From Craspedostauros australis (taxonomy: Eukaryota; Bacillariophyta; Bacillariophyceae; Mastogloiales; Achnanthaceae), in contig JAMXDE010000006.1 in the NCBI GenBank assembly GCA_026770025.1, positions 372,001 to 436,000 on the forward strand: a DNA stretch of 64,000 nt. The letters are read 5' to 3'. Within the stretch, counting starts at the first letter, position 1, and the number at the start of each line of letters is the position of its first letter. The notes below the pieces were generated by a model that was given only the letters and a program-made list of their open reading frames with translations, did not search any database and was not told the origin of the DNA. The translations under genes were made by a program, and so were the position numbers. Of this stretch, positions 63,116 through 64,000 are shown one piece after another.

Positions 63116-64000
63116 TTATGTGAACGCCTCGCGGATGATGTCGGGTATCTCCTTCGACGTGATGAGGCTCTGGCGTCCCTGCAGCACCTGTTTGAGCTTC
63201 TCCTTCTTCTTTGACACCAAGCTTGCGACTTCCGCTTGTTTGGCGGGCGTCAGAGCCGACCAAACAGGGAAGTTCTTCGATATCGTTTGCATGAGGATGC
63301 GATTCAAGTGCTCATCCAACTCGTCGGGATTGAAGACGTAGATCTCGTTCTCCTCGACGCCTGCGGTTGTGCCGGATGCGTTGGCGTTGGAAGCAGCAGC
63401 TGCGGCGGCTGCGGACGTGCATCTGTAGTTGAGCTCCTGATCCTGCGCCACCAGCACATCGTGCGACACGAAGATGACCTCCTCGACAGATTCTTCGGGG
63501 AATCCGTAGTTCGGTAGAGCAGTGTAGTTGATGCGGTGGATCGGTATCCCGTTGTCATTGACCTTGTCGTCCCATTTCAGCAAGGATGCCGACCACCATA
63601 TCTTCTCCATCTTTGAATCGCTGGTCTCCACCTCCCATTGTACCTCCATTTTATCACCAGGCTGGTACCCCAGCATGATGGCAACGTCCTTGCTGGAAGG
63701 CGAGCATGGCGCCGCTTTTGATTTCGCGGGTGGCGATGGGGTGAATGGCGAGGAAGCTGCCCCATCGGCTCTATTCAACTTTTTTGGTTTGCTGGCCGCT
63801 TTCACCTTTTTGGCTCCTTTGGTCTCTTTGGATTCTCCGATTGCTTTGGTCTCCTTGGCTTCGTTGCTTTCACTGCCTTCGGCTTTGTCCTTGGCTGTGC
63901 CCTTTGGCTTCACATCATTTGCGCTTTTGGCTTTGGTGGAAGGCTCGGCAGTCACTGGTTTTGCAGCAGTGATACTAGCTGCCACTTTATTCGTCTTGGC
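63116..64000 (-). CDS. Lysine-rich protein with Tudor-like core, 5' end outside the window
   Basis: The frame is open from the right edge to its stop at 63116 with no ATG, so the gene starts beyond the window (5' partial, at least 294 residues). Seen: a low-complexity Lys/Glu/Ala N-terminal part (ESKETKGAKKVKAASKPKK); a beta-rich core with MEVQWEVETSDSKMEKIWWS and ASLLKWD, followed by NYTALPNYGFPEESVEEVIF, an arrangement reminiscent of a Tudor or chromo-barrel fold; an Ala run; and a helical C-terminus (LDEHLNRILMQTISKNF, ALTPAKQAEVASLVSKKKEK). No family recognised. A chromatin or RNA-binding role would fit but is inference. Confidence 0.7.
   Translation of the reverse strand, partial: AKTNKVAASITAAKPVTAEPSTKAKSANDVKPKGTAKDKAEGSESNEAKETKAIGESKETKGAKKVKAASKPKKLNRADGAASSPFTPSPPAKSKAAPCSPSSKDVAIMLGYQPGDKMEVQWEVETSDSKMEKIWWSASLLKWDDKVNDNGIPIHRINYTALPNYGFPEESVEEVIFVSHDVLVAQDQELNYRCTSAAAAAAASNANASGTTAGVEENEIYVFNPDELDEHLNRILMQTISKNFPVWSALTPAKQAEVASLVSKKKEKLKQVLQGRQSLITSKEIPDIIREAFT

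Noticed and set aside
1-64000. Search for transposons, LTR elements, integrases, reverse transcriptases and virus-like genes
   Set aside because: No conserved enzyme motif, long terminal repeat or inverted repeat was seen; repeats are all short tandem arrays.

Overview
The window is nuclear DNA from a photosynthetic eukaryote of the red plastid lineage, most likely a diatom or a close stramenopile relative. The evidence is a three-helix light-harvesting protein with a bipartite plastid leader containing AAFAPS, two more proteins with signal-peptide plus F-type plastid leaders, short GT-AG introns (0-2 per gene), and compact gene spacing. I cannot name the species. No transposon, retroelement, viral relic, CRISPR array, rRNA or convincing tRNA was seen.

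I support 21 protein-coding genes. Left to right: TOM70 mitochondrial import receptor (-); an orphan MGLFST protein (+); a cytochrome P450-like protein that lacks the haem-cysteine loop (-); a SWSAP1/RecA-like ATPase (+); a Yippee protein with a long N-terminal extension (+); an acidic orphan (-); a type I membrane orphan with a basic tail (+); an alpha/beta hydrolase with an N-myristoylation motif (-); a plastid-leader membrane protein (-); a lipoyl-domain E2/E3BP-like pyruvate dehydrogenase subunit (+); a BCS1-like AAA ATPase (-); the ESCRT cofactor VTA1/LIP5 (+); a light-harvesting (RedCAP-like) protein (+); a second plastid-leader membrane protein (-); the nuclear export factor CSE1/exportin-2 (+); a giant UBR1/PRT6-type N-recognin of about 3,220 residues (-); a membrane-anchored M14 carboxypeptidase (+); NOL12/RRP17 (-); a DRP1-type dynamin (-); an ARFGAP2/3 (Glo3) GTPase-activating protein (+); and the 3' part of a lysine-rich protein running off the right edge (-).

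Genes mostly alternate in strand, giving eight head-to-head pairs with spacers from about 0.5 to 2.8 kb. Most spacers hold only microsatellites and short tandem repeats. I rebuilt 14 introns from frame continuity and family alignment. Half of their donors carry C at +4 (GTACGT, GTGCGT, GTGCGA) instead of A. The octamer TACTCGTA/TACGAGTA recurs in spacers and introns far above chance.

The genes are mostly housekeeping. Mitochondrial functions (import, fission, BCS1, PDH), membrane traffic (VTA1, ArfGAP, dynamin), protein turnover (N-recognin, carboxypeptidase), nuclear export and plastid light harvesting are all present, with no sign of a single functional cluster. The unusual items are the cysteine-less P450, the E2 with Arg in place of the catalytic His, the SWSAP1-like ATPase with a cysteine cluster, and the spacer octamer.
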